Shown: positions 6,478 to 12,079 of the stretch, in pieces
How positions within the stretch are numbered: the first letter of the stretch is position 1
How the letters are laid out: each line of letters begins with the position of its first letter
NCBI GenBank assembly: GCA_020446665.1
Contig: JAGREF010000143.1
Location: 1-12,079, forward strand
DNA length: 12,079 bases
From: Sphingomonadaceae bacterium
Lineage (GTDB): Bacteria > Pseudomonadota > Alphaproteobacteria > Sphingomonadales > Sphingomonadaceae
Reading direction: 5' to 3'
The notes under the pieces: model-generated
What the model saw: only the letters and a program-made list of their open reading frames with translations
The model's database searches: none
What the model was told of the DNA's origin: nothing
Made by a program: the position numbers and the translations under genes

Positions 6478-7062
6478 CTATTCAGAGTCGGGTTCGGAAG
6501 GCGGCGTGATCAGATCGGTCGGCGGTGCACTGGCTTCCTCACCCGGCAACGGCGCATTGCGTTCCGCTTCCAGCCGCGCTTCATATTGCTTTTCGATCTG
6601 TTCGACCCGTTCCTGCTCGGCTGCGGCTTCAGCGTCGATAGTGGACAGGCGATCCTGCCGTTCGGCATCGATCAGCTGGCTGAAACGGATGCCGGGCGCT
6701 TCCTTTTTCTCGCCATAGGCCGCGTCGACCAGCGCCTGCGTACAGCCGGTAAAGCCGCCCGCGCCGGTGGGGGAGCAGGACAGCGCGCCAAACTTGCCCA
6801 CCGTTTCATAGCGATCCACGCGCTGGGTCCAGGCAACATTATCGGGGGCATCGCTCTGACGCAGGGTCTCGGGGATGCGGAAACGCTCGCTCTCTGCCTT
6901 GCGCGCGCAGACATTGATCACGTCATCACTGGAGGGCGGGCATTCATCCTCGCCATAGATGATGACCATATTGACCTTGTCCCCCGGCTGGTCCTGCGCC
7001 TGAGCGGGCATGGCCAGCACGGCACCGGTAGCAAGCAGCGTGGCGGAAAGCAGGGATTTCAT
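6478..7062 (-). CDS. Exported hypothetical protein with four cysteines and charged C-terminal helix
   Basis: A protein of 194 residues of unknown function. MKSLLSATLLATGAVLAMPAQAQ (key: K2, hydrophobic 4-18, AQA at 20-22) is a clear Sec signal peptide, so I place the start at ATG 7062; the open frame runs 37 codons further up without signal character. AAGGA about 11 bases upstream is a weak ribosome binding site. The mature part has just four cysteines (41, 52, 96, 107), enough for two disulfides. It carries an SERFRIPETLR segment (58-68) of a kind I recall from small exported sphingomonad proteins. Residues about 125-170 are rich in Glu, Ala, Arg and Gln and look helical, possibly coiled coil; the tail is rich in Pro, Ser and acidic residues. 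It lies two genes downstream of dsbB, which could form its disulfides. Confidence 0.82.
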   Translation of the reverse strand: MKSLLSATLLATGAVLAMPAQAQDQPGDKVNMVIIYGEDECPPSSDDVINVCARKAESERFRIPETLRQSDAPDNVAWTQRVDRYETVGKFGALSCSPTGAGGFTGCTQALVDAAYGEKKEAPGIRFSQLIDAERQDRLSTIDAEAAAEQERVEQIEKQYEARLEAERNAPLPGEEASAPPTDLITPPSEPDSE

Positions 7063-7182
7063 CACGGAACATATCCTTCGCATCATATGGCGGGCATCAT
7101 AAACACGCCGCGCGCTGAACTCCATATGAAGATCATGGGCGAAGCGGGAATTGCGCGCATTGCGCAGGGTCAAAAGCGGCGT

Positions 7183-7704
7183 TCAGATCCGTTCAGCCAG
7201 CTTGATCGCTGCGCGGCAGCCCAGCCGGATCGCGCCCGACAAGAGCGGATAGGCTGGCGCCCGTTCCGCCCCGGCAGCCAGCGCGGCATCGCGATGCTCG
7301 CGCTCTTCCTCGCGAAATTCCTCGATCATTCCGGCGAGCTCCGGATCATCGCCATTGGCCTCCAGCTCATCAAGCTGCGCGGAATAATGCCGGTCAATCT
7401 CTTCTTCGACGGCAGCGGTGCAGGCCATCGCGGCTTCCGGCCCGATCAGCGCAGTGCCAGCCCCCAGCGCGAACCCAGCGACTGACCAGAATGGCTGCAA
7501 GGCCGTGGGGCGCACACCGCGACGCGCCATCAGCGCATCGAATTTTTCCCGATGAACGCGCTCCTGCTCTGCCATGTGGCGAATTTCGGCGGCATGCGGG
7601 CCCCGATCACCCAATACGGCGAGTTGCCCGGCATAAATCCGGGTCGCGCCGAATTCTCCGGCCTGATCAACCCGGATCATGGTTTTGGTGTCGCTCTTGC
7701 TCAT
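7183..7704 (-). CDS. coq7: Demethoxyubiquinone hydroxylase (Coq7 family)
   Basis: A di-iron hydroxylase of 173 residues that performs the last ring hydroxylation of ubiquinone synthesis, converting demethoxyubiquinone at the inner membrane. Expected metal ligands are all present: Glu17 (DQAGEFGA), Glu48 and His51 (EQERVH), Glu100 (AVEEEIDRHY), Glu134 and His137 (REEEREH). It is shorter than the roughly 215-residue gammaproteobacterial form but normal for alphaproteobacteria. The start is set at ATG 7704 because it overlaps the dsbB stop codon (ATGA); an upstream ATG at 7731 would add nine residues inside dsbB. Coupling to dsbB is notable because both depend on quinones: DsbB passes electrons to ubiquinone, which Coq7 helps to make. 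Confidence 0.94.
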   Translation of the reverse strand: MSKSDTKTMIRVDQAGEFGATRIYAGQLAVLGDRGPHAAEIRHMAEQERVHREKFDALMARRGVRPTALQPFWSVAGFALGAGTALIGPEAAMACTAAVEEEIDRHYSAQLDELEANGDDPELAGMIEEFREEEREHRDAALAAGAERAPAYPLLSGAIRLGCRAAIKLAERI

Positions 7705-8177
7705 GCCGGTGTCTTTCGCCCGAGCAGCCACAGGATTGCAAGCCCGCCAAATGTCGAAATGAGGAAATTATAGCCAGCAAGCGAGATGCCCATCAGCGTC
7801 CAGGGCGCAACATCGCAGCGGATGATCGGCGCATTCATGATCGCATCCATCGCATTGCCGCCGCCTTCGCCAATAGGCGTGGTGCAGGCGGTTATGCCAT
7901 CCCACCAGTCATATTCGACCCCGGCATGGAAGGCCCCGATCAGCCCCGAAGCGATAATCGCCAGCGCAGCCAGCGCCACCCACAGGCGGCGCGGAGGAAC
8001 GGCAAGGCTTATCAGCCCGAGGGCCAGCGCGGCAAAATGCGGGTATCGCTGCCACCAGCACATTTCACAGGGAAACAGGCCAAACACATATTGCGAAATA
8101 TAGGCCCCGCCCAGCAAGGCCGCAGGAAGCAGGATCGCAAGCAGCTGCGCATGGCGCTGATTCAGTGCGGAAAGCAT
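7701..8177 (-). CDS. dsbB: Disulfide bond formation protein B
   Basis: An inner-membrane protein of 158 residues with four hydrophobic segments (about 10-32, 46-62, 66-86 and 126-153). The first periplasmic loop has the redox pair Cys37-Glu-Met-Cys40, followed by WWQRYPH as in alphaproteobacterial DsbB. The second loop has Cys98 and Cys121 (ITACTTPIGEGGG...IIRCDV). DsbB reoxidises DsbA in the periplasm and hands electrons to ubiquinone. I chose ATG 8177 because it gives a normal N-terminus, leaves 13 bases after the ctpA stop and has AGGA upstream; the frame stays open to ATG 8246, which would overlap ctpA and add an unusual Arg-rich extension. Its stop codon overlaps the coq7 start. No dsbA is in the window. 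Confidence 0.92.
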   Translation of the reverse strand: MLSALNQRHAQLLAILLPAALLGGAYISQYVFGLFPCEMCWWQRYPHFAALALGLISLAVPPRRLWVALAALAIIASGLIGAFHAGVEYDWWDGITACTTPIGEGGGNAMDAIMNAPIIRCDVAPWTLMGISLAGYNFLISTFGGLAILWLLGRKTPA

Positions 8178-8190
8178 CAGGCAAGATTTC

Positions 8191-9531
8191 CTATCGGCGC
8201 GCAGCAACCCGGCCCGGAGCGGTCCGGCGGAGCGTTTCCAGCGCATAATTGAGCTGGAAATCCTTGATCCCCTTGGCTTCCAATTCTGCTGCTGTCACCT
8301 GGAAGCGCGGATCGTCGAGCTTGTCTTTCTCCAGCTCTTCATCCTTCAGCGCGGCCTCATTGATCAGATGCCCGCGCAGATCGCTTTCACGCAGCTGGAA
8401 CTTGGCGCGCTTGGCCAGATCGGGGTCCGACATTTGCGGCACGCGAATATCCGGCGTGATCCCGCCTTCCTGCACCGAATGGCCCGACGGCGTGTAATAG
8501 CGCGCCGTGGTCAGTTTCAGCGCAGCATCGCGGCCCAGCGGCAGCAAAGTCTGCACGCTGCCCTTGCCAAAGCTGCGCTCACCCATGATCACCGCCCGGC
8601 GATGATCCTGCAGCGCGCCGGCCACGATTTCGGAGGCAGAGGCAGAGCCGGCATCGATCAGCACCACCATCGGCACACCGCGCGCAATCGCACCGCGATA
8701 GACGGTTTCGGCATCATAGAGCAGCGTTTCCCCGCGGGCGCGGCCGCGCTGTGAAACGATCCGACCTTTCTCCAGAAACAGGTCAGACAGGGCGACCGCT
8801 TCATCCAGCGAACCGCCGGGATTGGAACGCAAATCCAGCACCAGCCCGTCAATCCGGCCAGGCGCCTTTTCGCGCATGGCATTCCACGCTTCGAATACGT
8901 CCGAGCCGACATCGCGAGAGAATTCATTGACGGTAATCACCCCGATATTGCCCGGCTGCAATTCCCAGGTCACCGGCTCCAGCTCGATCACGCCGCGCGT
9001 TACCGTCACATCAAAGGGCTCGTCACGGCCGGGGCGGAACACGGTCAGGCGGATCGAGGTACCTGCCGGGCCGCGCATCTGGCTGACTGCTTCATCCAGA
9101 TCGCTGCCATAGATCAGCTTGCCATCGAGATGGGTGATATAATCGCCTGCCTTCATCCCTGCCTGTTCAGCCGGGCTGCCGCGGAAGGGGCTTATCACCT
9201 TGACCGCACCATCTTCCATGCCGACCGACAGGCCAAGGCCGGAGTAATTGCCATCGATCATGGTTTCGAGCCGCTGCAGGTCCGACCCGTCAAGATAGGA
9301 GCTGTGCGGATCGAGCGAGGCGAGCATGCCGTTGATCGCGCCCTTGATCAGCTTGTCGTCATCCACTTCCTCGACATAATTCGCCTTCACCCGCTGATAG
9401 ACAGCAAACAGCTTGGAAAATTCCGGGCCTGCGCGGCCATCTACCTGCGCGAAAGTAGCGCTGGTGGCGGGGATCAGCGCGACGGCTGTCACCAAGGCAG
9501 CAGAACGGGCAAGTGCAGCGAATTTGGGCAT
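8191..9531 (-). CDS. ctpA: Carboxy-terminal processing protease, S41 family
   Basis: A periplasmic serine protease of 446 residues that cuts near the C-terminus of substrates, often cell-wall hydrolases or their regulators. A signal peptide covers about residues 1-29 (ending ATFAQ). The N-terminal helical part has NYVEEVDDDKLIKGAINGML, typical of the family. A PDZ domain spans about 88-165 (GLGLSV, SPAEQAGMKAGDYI). The protease core has DLRSNPGG (233-240), GSASASEI with the catalytic Ser298, and FGKGSVQ with the catalytic Lys323 and Gln327; the 25-residue Ser-Lys spacing matches E. coli Prc. AGGTGA (9535-9540) just before ATG 9531 is the ribosome binding site. The upstream gene encodes an EnvC-like amidase activator, which supports a cell-wall role. 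It is followed after 13 bases by dsbB. Confidence 0.95.
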   Translation of the reverse strand: MPKFAALARSAALVTAVALIPATSATFAQVDGRAGPEFSKLFAVYQRVKANYVEEVDDDKLIKGAINGMLASLDPHSSYLDGSDLQRLETMIDGNYSGLGLSVGMEDGAVKVISPFRGSPAEQAGMKAGDYITHLDGKLIYGSDLDEAVSQMRGPAGTSIRLTVFRPGRDEPFDVTVTRGVIELEPVTWELQPGNIGVITVNEFSRDVGSDVFEAWNAMREKAPGRIDGLVLDLRSNPGGSLDEAVALSDLFLEKGRIVSQRGRARGETLLYDAETVYRGAIARGVPMVVLIDAGSASASEIVAGALQDHRRAVIMGERSFGKGSVQTLLPLGRDAALKLTTARYYTPSGHSVQEGGITPDIRVPQMSDPDLAKRAKFQLRESDLRGHLINEAALKDEELEKDKLDDPRFQVTAAELEAKGIKDFQLNYALETLRRTAPGRVAARR

Positions 9532-9554
9532 GGGTCACCTATCCTTTGACGCGC

Positions 9555-9584
9555 AGTGTATCGCTGACCTTGCCTGAATGCCAG
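9555..9584 (-). promoter_or_regulatory. Possible sigma-70 promoter for ctpA
   Basis: On the minus strand CTGGCA (9584 to 9579) and TACACT (9560 to 9555) are 18 bases apart, each matching four of six consensus bases. The -10 box ends about 24 bases before the ctpA ATG. The gap between envC and ctpA (110 bases) is one of the larger ones in this co-directional series, so an internal promoter is plausible. The match is weak. Confidence 0.25.
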
Positions 9585-9641
9585 ATGAGGATTTGGCAGC
9601 GTTCGCGATGTGCCATTGCGGGAAGCAGCAAGAGCAAAGGA

Positions 9642-10871
9642 TTAAAGGAAATCGAGCGGGTTCACCGGTTCGCCTTGCCGCCGCAATTCCAGCGTCACCA
9701 CCGGGCGATCCACCCCGGCCACGCCCAGAGGCGCGCCACCTAGCAGCTCTTCGCCCACGGCCACATCATTGCGCGCGAGGCCGGTAATCAGGCTGGTCCA
9801 GCCGCCGGGATGCTCGATAATGACGATCCGCCCAAAGCCGCGATAGGGCCCGGCAAAGGCCACCCTCCCGGCAGCCGGGGCGACAATCTGGGCGCCATTG
9901 CGCGGTGCAAGTGACAGCCCCTTGCTGGTCACCCCGCCTTCAACCGGTGCGCCGAACCCGACTATGGTGCGCCCCGCCACCGGCAATTGGAAGCCATCCG
10001 GCGGACGCACCGCCATGGCGGCGGGCGCAGCCGTGCTCTCCGCCACCACTTCGCTCGCTTCCGGGCGCGGGGGGCGGATGATCGGACCGGGCAGGCTGGC
10101 CAGTTCCTTGCGCAGCGAACCGGCTTCACCCAGCCGCGCGACGAGACCATCCAGGTCGCGGGCTTCCTCGGCCAGAGCCAGCGCCCGCTCGGCTTCGCGA
10201 TCCGCCGCTCCGCTGGCACGGCGCGATTCGAGCCGCTGGCGCGTTTCCACGGCAGCAAGCTGTTTGCGCCGGTCATCCAGCTGGCTTTCCGTGGCGCGCA
10301 AATCGGCCAGCGCCGCGCGCGCTTCGCGCTCCAGCGCCTTGCCGCGCTCAATCTCGGCTCGCAAAGCAGCCGTGCGCTGGCGCACCTGCGGCAAGGTCGT
10401 TTCCAGCATGGCGCGCAGATAAACAGCATCGCGCACCGAGCCGGGGCGCAAGGCCGACAAGGCGAGTGGACGGCGCGACATTTTCTGCAAGCTCGCGGTC
10501 AGTCGCAGTAACGGCCCGCGCCGTTCCGCCAGCCGCCGGGCCAGCTTGTCGCGCTGCTGGTTGACCAGCGTGATACGCGCTTCATTAACAGCAATATCGG
10601 CTTCAGCCTGCTGGATCCGCGCCGCCAGAGCAGCCGCTTCCCGCGCTGTCTTCTCTGCCGCTTCTGTTGCAGCGCGCGCTTCTGCCTCCAGCCTTTCGCC
10701 GCGTTGCTCTGCTGCCTTGGCCTGTGCCCGGGCGCGCTGCATCGCGTCCCGGGTTTCCCCGACATCTTCGAAACCGGCATCCTGTTGTGCCCCCGCAGGC
10801 GTGAGCAGCACCAGCGCCGGGAGAGCGGCAGCGGCGAGCACTGGCAAGGCAAAGCGAAGGGCAGGGTTCAT
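9642..10871 (-). CDS. envC: EnvC-like murein hydrolase activator with degenerate LytM (M23) domain
   Basis: A periplasmic protein of 409 residues with a signal peptide (1-29, ending PAGAQ), a long Ala/Arg/Glu-rich coiled coil (about 38-265) and a C-terminal LytM/M23 domain (about 293-405). In active M23 peptidases the zinc ligands lie in HxGxD, HxH and a late His; here these sites read SKGLS (316-320), LITGL (361-365) and TLELR (393-397), so no zinc site remains. This is the pattern of EnvC and Caulobacter LdpF, which activate cell-separation amidases instead of cutting the wall. Start ATG 10871 is chosen because it is preceded by a GGGGTGAG ribosome binding site and lies four bases after the rlmH stop; the frame opens at 10907 but that would overlap rlmH. 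ctpA follows. Confidence 0.9.
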   Translation of the reverse strand: MNPALRFALPVLAAAALPALVLLTPAGAQQDAGFEDVGETRDAMQRARAQAKAAEQRGERLEAEARAATEAAEKTAREAAALAARIQQAEADIAVNEARITLVNQQRDKLARRLAERRGPLLRLTASLQKMSRRPLALSALRPGSVRDAVYLRAMLETTLPQVRQRTAALRAEIERGKALEREARAALADLRATESQLDDRRKQLAAVETRQRLESRRASGAADREAERALALAEEARDLDGLVARLGEAGSLRKELASLPGPIIRPPRPEASEVVAESTAAPAAMAVRPPDGFQLPVAGRTIVGFGAPVEGGVTSKGLSLAPRNGAQIVAPAAGRVAFAGPYRGFGRIVIIEHPGGWTSLITGLARNDVAVGEELLGGAPLGVAGVDRPVVTLELRRQGEPVNPLDFL

Positions 10872-10875
10872 GCGC

Positions 10876-11298
10876 TCACCCCGCCCGATGATAGGGATGG
10901 CCGGCAAGGATGGCCGTTGCGCGATAGAGCTGTTCCGCCAGCATGGCGCGCGCCATCAAATGCGGCCAGGTGGCCTTGCCATAGGCGAGCAGCAAATCTG
11001 CCTCGGCGCGCTCTTCGTCACTATGACCGTCTGCCGCGCCAATCACGAAACGCGTTTCGCGCACGCCATCATCACGCCAGCGACCGAGGATTTCAGCGAA
11101 ATCTTCTGAAGAGAGATTCTTGCCCTTTTCATCGAGCAGCACAGTGCGGCAGGGTGTTTGCGGGTCAGCCACGCGCCCGCCTGTTTCCGGCAATTCTGTC
11201 AGCTTTACCGGCCATGTGATCCGCTTCTCATAGCGCGCGACCAGCTCCGCTTCCGGCGAGCGGCCGATCTTGCCACGAGCAATCAGGTGGAGAAGCAT
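10876..11298 (-). CDS. rlmH: 23S rRNA (pseudouridine-1915-N3)-methyltransferase
   Basis: A SPOUT-class methyltransferase of 140 residues (E. coli has 155) that uses S-adenosylmethionine to methylate the N3 of pseudouridine 1915 in helix 69 of 23S rRNA on assembled ribosomes. The N-terminus LLHLIARGKIG is family-like; LLDEKGKNLSSEDFAEIL (54-71) and FVIGAADG (84-91) form the cofactor knot, and WPHLMARAMLAEQLYRA (111-127) with GHPYHR (133-138) is the conserved C-terminal signature. The usual FVIGG has Ala in place of the second Gly (GAADG). ATG 11298 gives the expected start, although no clear ribosome binding site precedes it. It lies 100 bases after rsfS and four bases before the envC homologue. 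Confidence 0.94.
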   Translation of the reverse strand: MLLHLIARGKIGRSPEAELVARYEKRITWPVKLTELPETGGRVADPQTPCRTVLLDEKGKNLSSEDFAEILGRWRDDGVRETRFVIGAADGHSDEERAEADLLLAYGKATWPHLMARAMLAEQLYRATAILAGHPYHRAG

Positions 11299-11398
11299 GG
11301 AATGGGCCCGGATTTCAGCGTCAAATCAGCTTTGCACACTCGGCGCCCTGCTGGCAATTGTCTGCTCCGCCGCGCCCGCAGGCGCAGCGCGCAGGAAT

Positions 11399-11830
11399 TC
11401 AGGCCCGACCGGCTGCGCGGGGCGGGGTCTCATCCCCGATCGCCCACATGCGTTCGAGATTGTAGAAACTGCGTACTTCGGGGCGGAACAGGTGGACCAC
11501 GACATCACCGGCATCGATCAGCACCCAATCTGCCGCCGGCAAGCCTTCCAGCCGGGCCGGGCCGAAGCCAGCCTGTTTCAGCTTTTCCGCGAGCTTCTGC
11601 GCCATGGATGCGACCTGGCGCGACGAACGGCCCGACGCAATCACCATGTGATCAGCGATGGAGGATTTGCCCGCCAGTGGCACCACGACCAGATCTTGTG
11701 CCTGATCTTCGTCAAGCTGGTGCAGCACCAGTTCCAATTGGGAACCGGGTTCAGCCTCGATAGGGGCCATCGCACCGGCCATTGCAGTGTCTGAGCCGGT
11801 CTCTGCCGACTGGGATTGCGCCTGTGTCAT
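11399..11830 (-). CDS. rsfS: Ribosome silencing factor RsfS
   Basis: A protein of about 143 residues of the RsfS/Iojap family. It binds uL14 on the 50S subunit and blocks joining with 30S when nutrients are low. The core has QDLVVVPLAGKSSIADHMVIASGRSSRQV (key: D..VV, S-x-x-A-D-x-M-V-I-A-S-G-R-S) and later WVLIDAGDVVVHLF followed by RPEVRSFYNLERMW, both diagnostic. The first 30 or so residues are a Gln/Ser/Ala/Glu-rich low-complexity extension. The start is uncertain: ATG 11830 has AGGAG 14 bases upstream, ATG 11857 has no visible ribosome binding site, and further in-frame ATGs lie inside the extension. nadD precedes it and rlmH follows, the usual bacterial order. Confidence 0.92.
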   Translation of the reverse strand: MTQAQSQSAETGSDTAMAGAMAPIEAEPGSQLELVLHQLDEDQAQDLVVVPLAGKSSIADHMVIASGRSSRQVASMAQKLAEKLKQAGFGPARLEGLPAADWVLIDAGDVVVHLFRPEVRSFYNLERMWAIGDETPPRAAGRA

Positions 11831-11887
11831 AGGCGTGGGTCTTGCTCCTGTAATCATGAGCGGAGGGGGAGAATGGCCGCGAGCGCC

Positions 11888-12079
11888 TCATTGCGCCTGC
11901 GACCCTCCCTCTGAGGGGATGGGGTGGTGTGTTACCATGTCTCGCCGGGAAGAAGCGGCCATCTGCGTTGCCCAGTCCGGATCGGCGCGGCGAAGGGCCG
12001 TGGCCGAGCGGGAATCAGGATCAAAACGCAATATCACCAGCTTCGGAGCGCTCCATCCGCCCTTGCTTGCAAAACTGGC
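11888..12079 (-). CDS. nadD: Nicotinate-nucleotide adenylyltransferase, C-terminal part (partial)
   Basis: The minus-strand frame from the window edge gives 63 residues ending at TGA (11888-11890): the visible part includes WSAPKLVILRFDPDSRS, then ATALRRADPDWATQM and a polar tail. The S-x-T-x-h-R pattern (SATALR) followed by DPDW matches the C-terminal ISSTxIR nucleotide-binding signature of NadD as written in sphingomonads. NadD joins nicotinate mononucleotide with ATP to give deamido-NAD in the NAD pathway. The HxGH active-site region and most of the protein lie beyond the window. The position directly before rsfS is the usual one for nadD, which strengthens the call. Its stop is 57 bases before the chosen rsfS start. 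Confidence 0.8.
   Translation of the reverse strand, partial: ASFASKGGWSAPKLVILRFDPDSRSATALRRADPDWATQMAASSRRDMVTHHPIPSEGGSQAQ

Noticed and set aside
5358..6509. Open frame of 383 codons on the plus strand opposite wecB
   Set aside because: Same mirror effect; no recognisable protein features, and wecB is certain.
7096..7101. TATGAT as a -10 box upstream of the four-cysteine protein gene
   Set aside because: No acceptable -35 box lies 16-18 bases upstream, so the hexamer alone is not enough.
7063..7173. N-terminal extension of the four-cysteine exported protein
   Set aside because: Codons before ATG 7062 lack signal-peptide character and would bury the clear signal sequence inside the protein.
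9532..9641. Small plus-strand gene between ctpA and envC
   Set aside because: Plus-strand frames here run into the envC 3' end in antisense and show no ribosome binding site or protein-like composition.
11299..11398. Promoter or small gene in the rsfS-rlmH gap
   Set aside because: No convincing -35/-10 pair, hairpin or short coding frame was seen in these 100 bases.

Overview
The window looks like chromosomal DNA of a high-GC alphaproteobacterium, most likely from the Sphingomonadales (Erythrobacteraceae or Sphingomonadaceae). This is inferred from strong GC bias at third codon positions, the nadD-rsfS-rlmH-envC-ctpA gene order, the protein styles (SATALRxADPDW end of NadD, short Coq7, alphaproteobacterial DsbB) and a palindromic repeat common in such genomes. 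No tRNA, rRNA, CRISPR array, transposase or phage gene was seen, and no stretch over 300 bases lacks a gene.

Left part (1-3794, plus strand): the end of a cell-surface polysaccharide operon. It opens with the last codons of an upstream gene ending in a Tyr-Gly tail, as in bacterial tyrosine autokinases (Wzc/BY-kinase). Four genes follow: a membrane-anchored protein with TPR-like helices and a beta-rich C-terminal domain, a polytopic membrane protein resembling the Amj (DUF2837) lipid II flippase family, an O-antigen ligase/polymerase-like membrane protein, and a family 2 glycosyltransferase. The last three each start inside the stop codon of the gene before (GTGA, ATGA, ATGA), so they are probably translationally coupled.

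Boundary (3795-3923): the plus-strand operon meets the minus-strand genes tail to tail. Most of the gap is one imperfect palindromic repeat.

Right part (3924-12079, all minus strand). In transcription order: nadD (3' end only), rsfS, rlmH, envC-like amidase activator, S41 protease ctpA, dsbB, coq7, a small exported four-cysteine protein, wecB, wecC. The first genes are housekeeping functions (NAD synthesis, ribosome silencing and rRNA methylation, cell-wall cleavage, periplasmic proteolysis, disulfide formation, ubiquinone synthesis). wecB and wecC turn UDP-GlcNAc into UDP-ManNAc and then UDP-ManNAcA, and so may supply a sugar for the polysaccharide made by the left-hand operon.

The most interesting points are the candidate Amj-type flippase inside a polysaccharide operon, the unassigned TPR/beta-domain protein beside it, the palindromic element at the convergent junction, and two hairpins between wecB and wecC, one of which could cover the wecC ribosome binding site.
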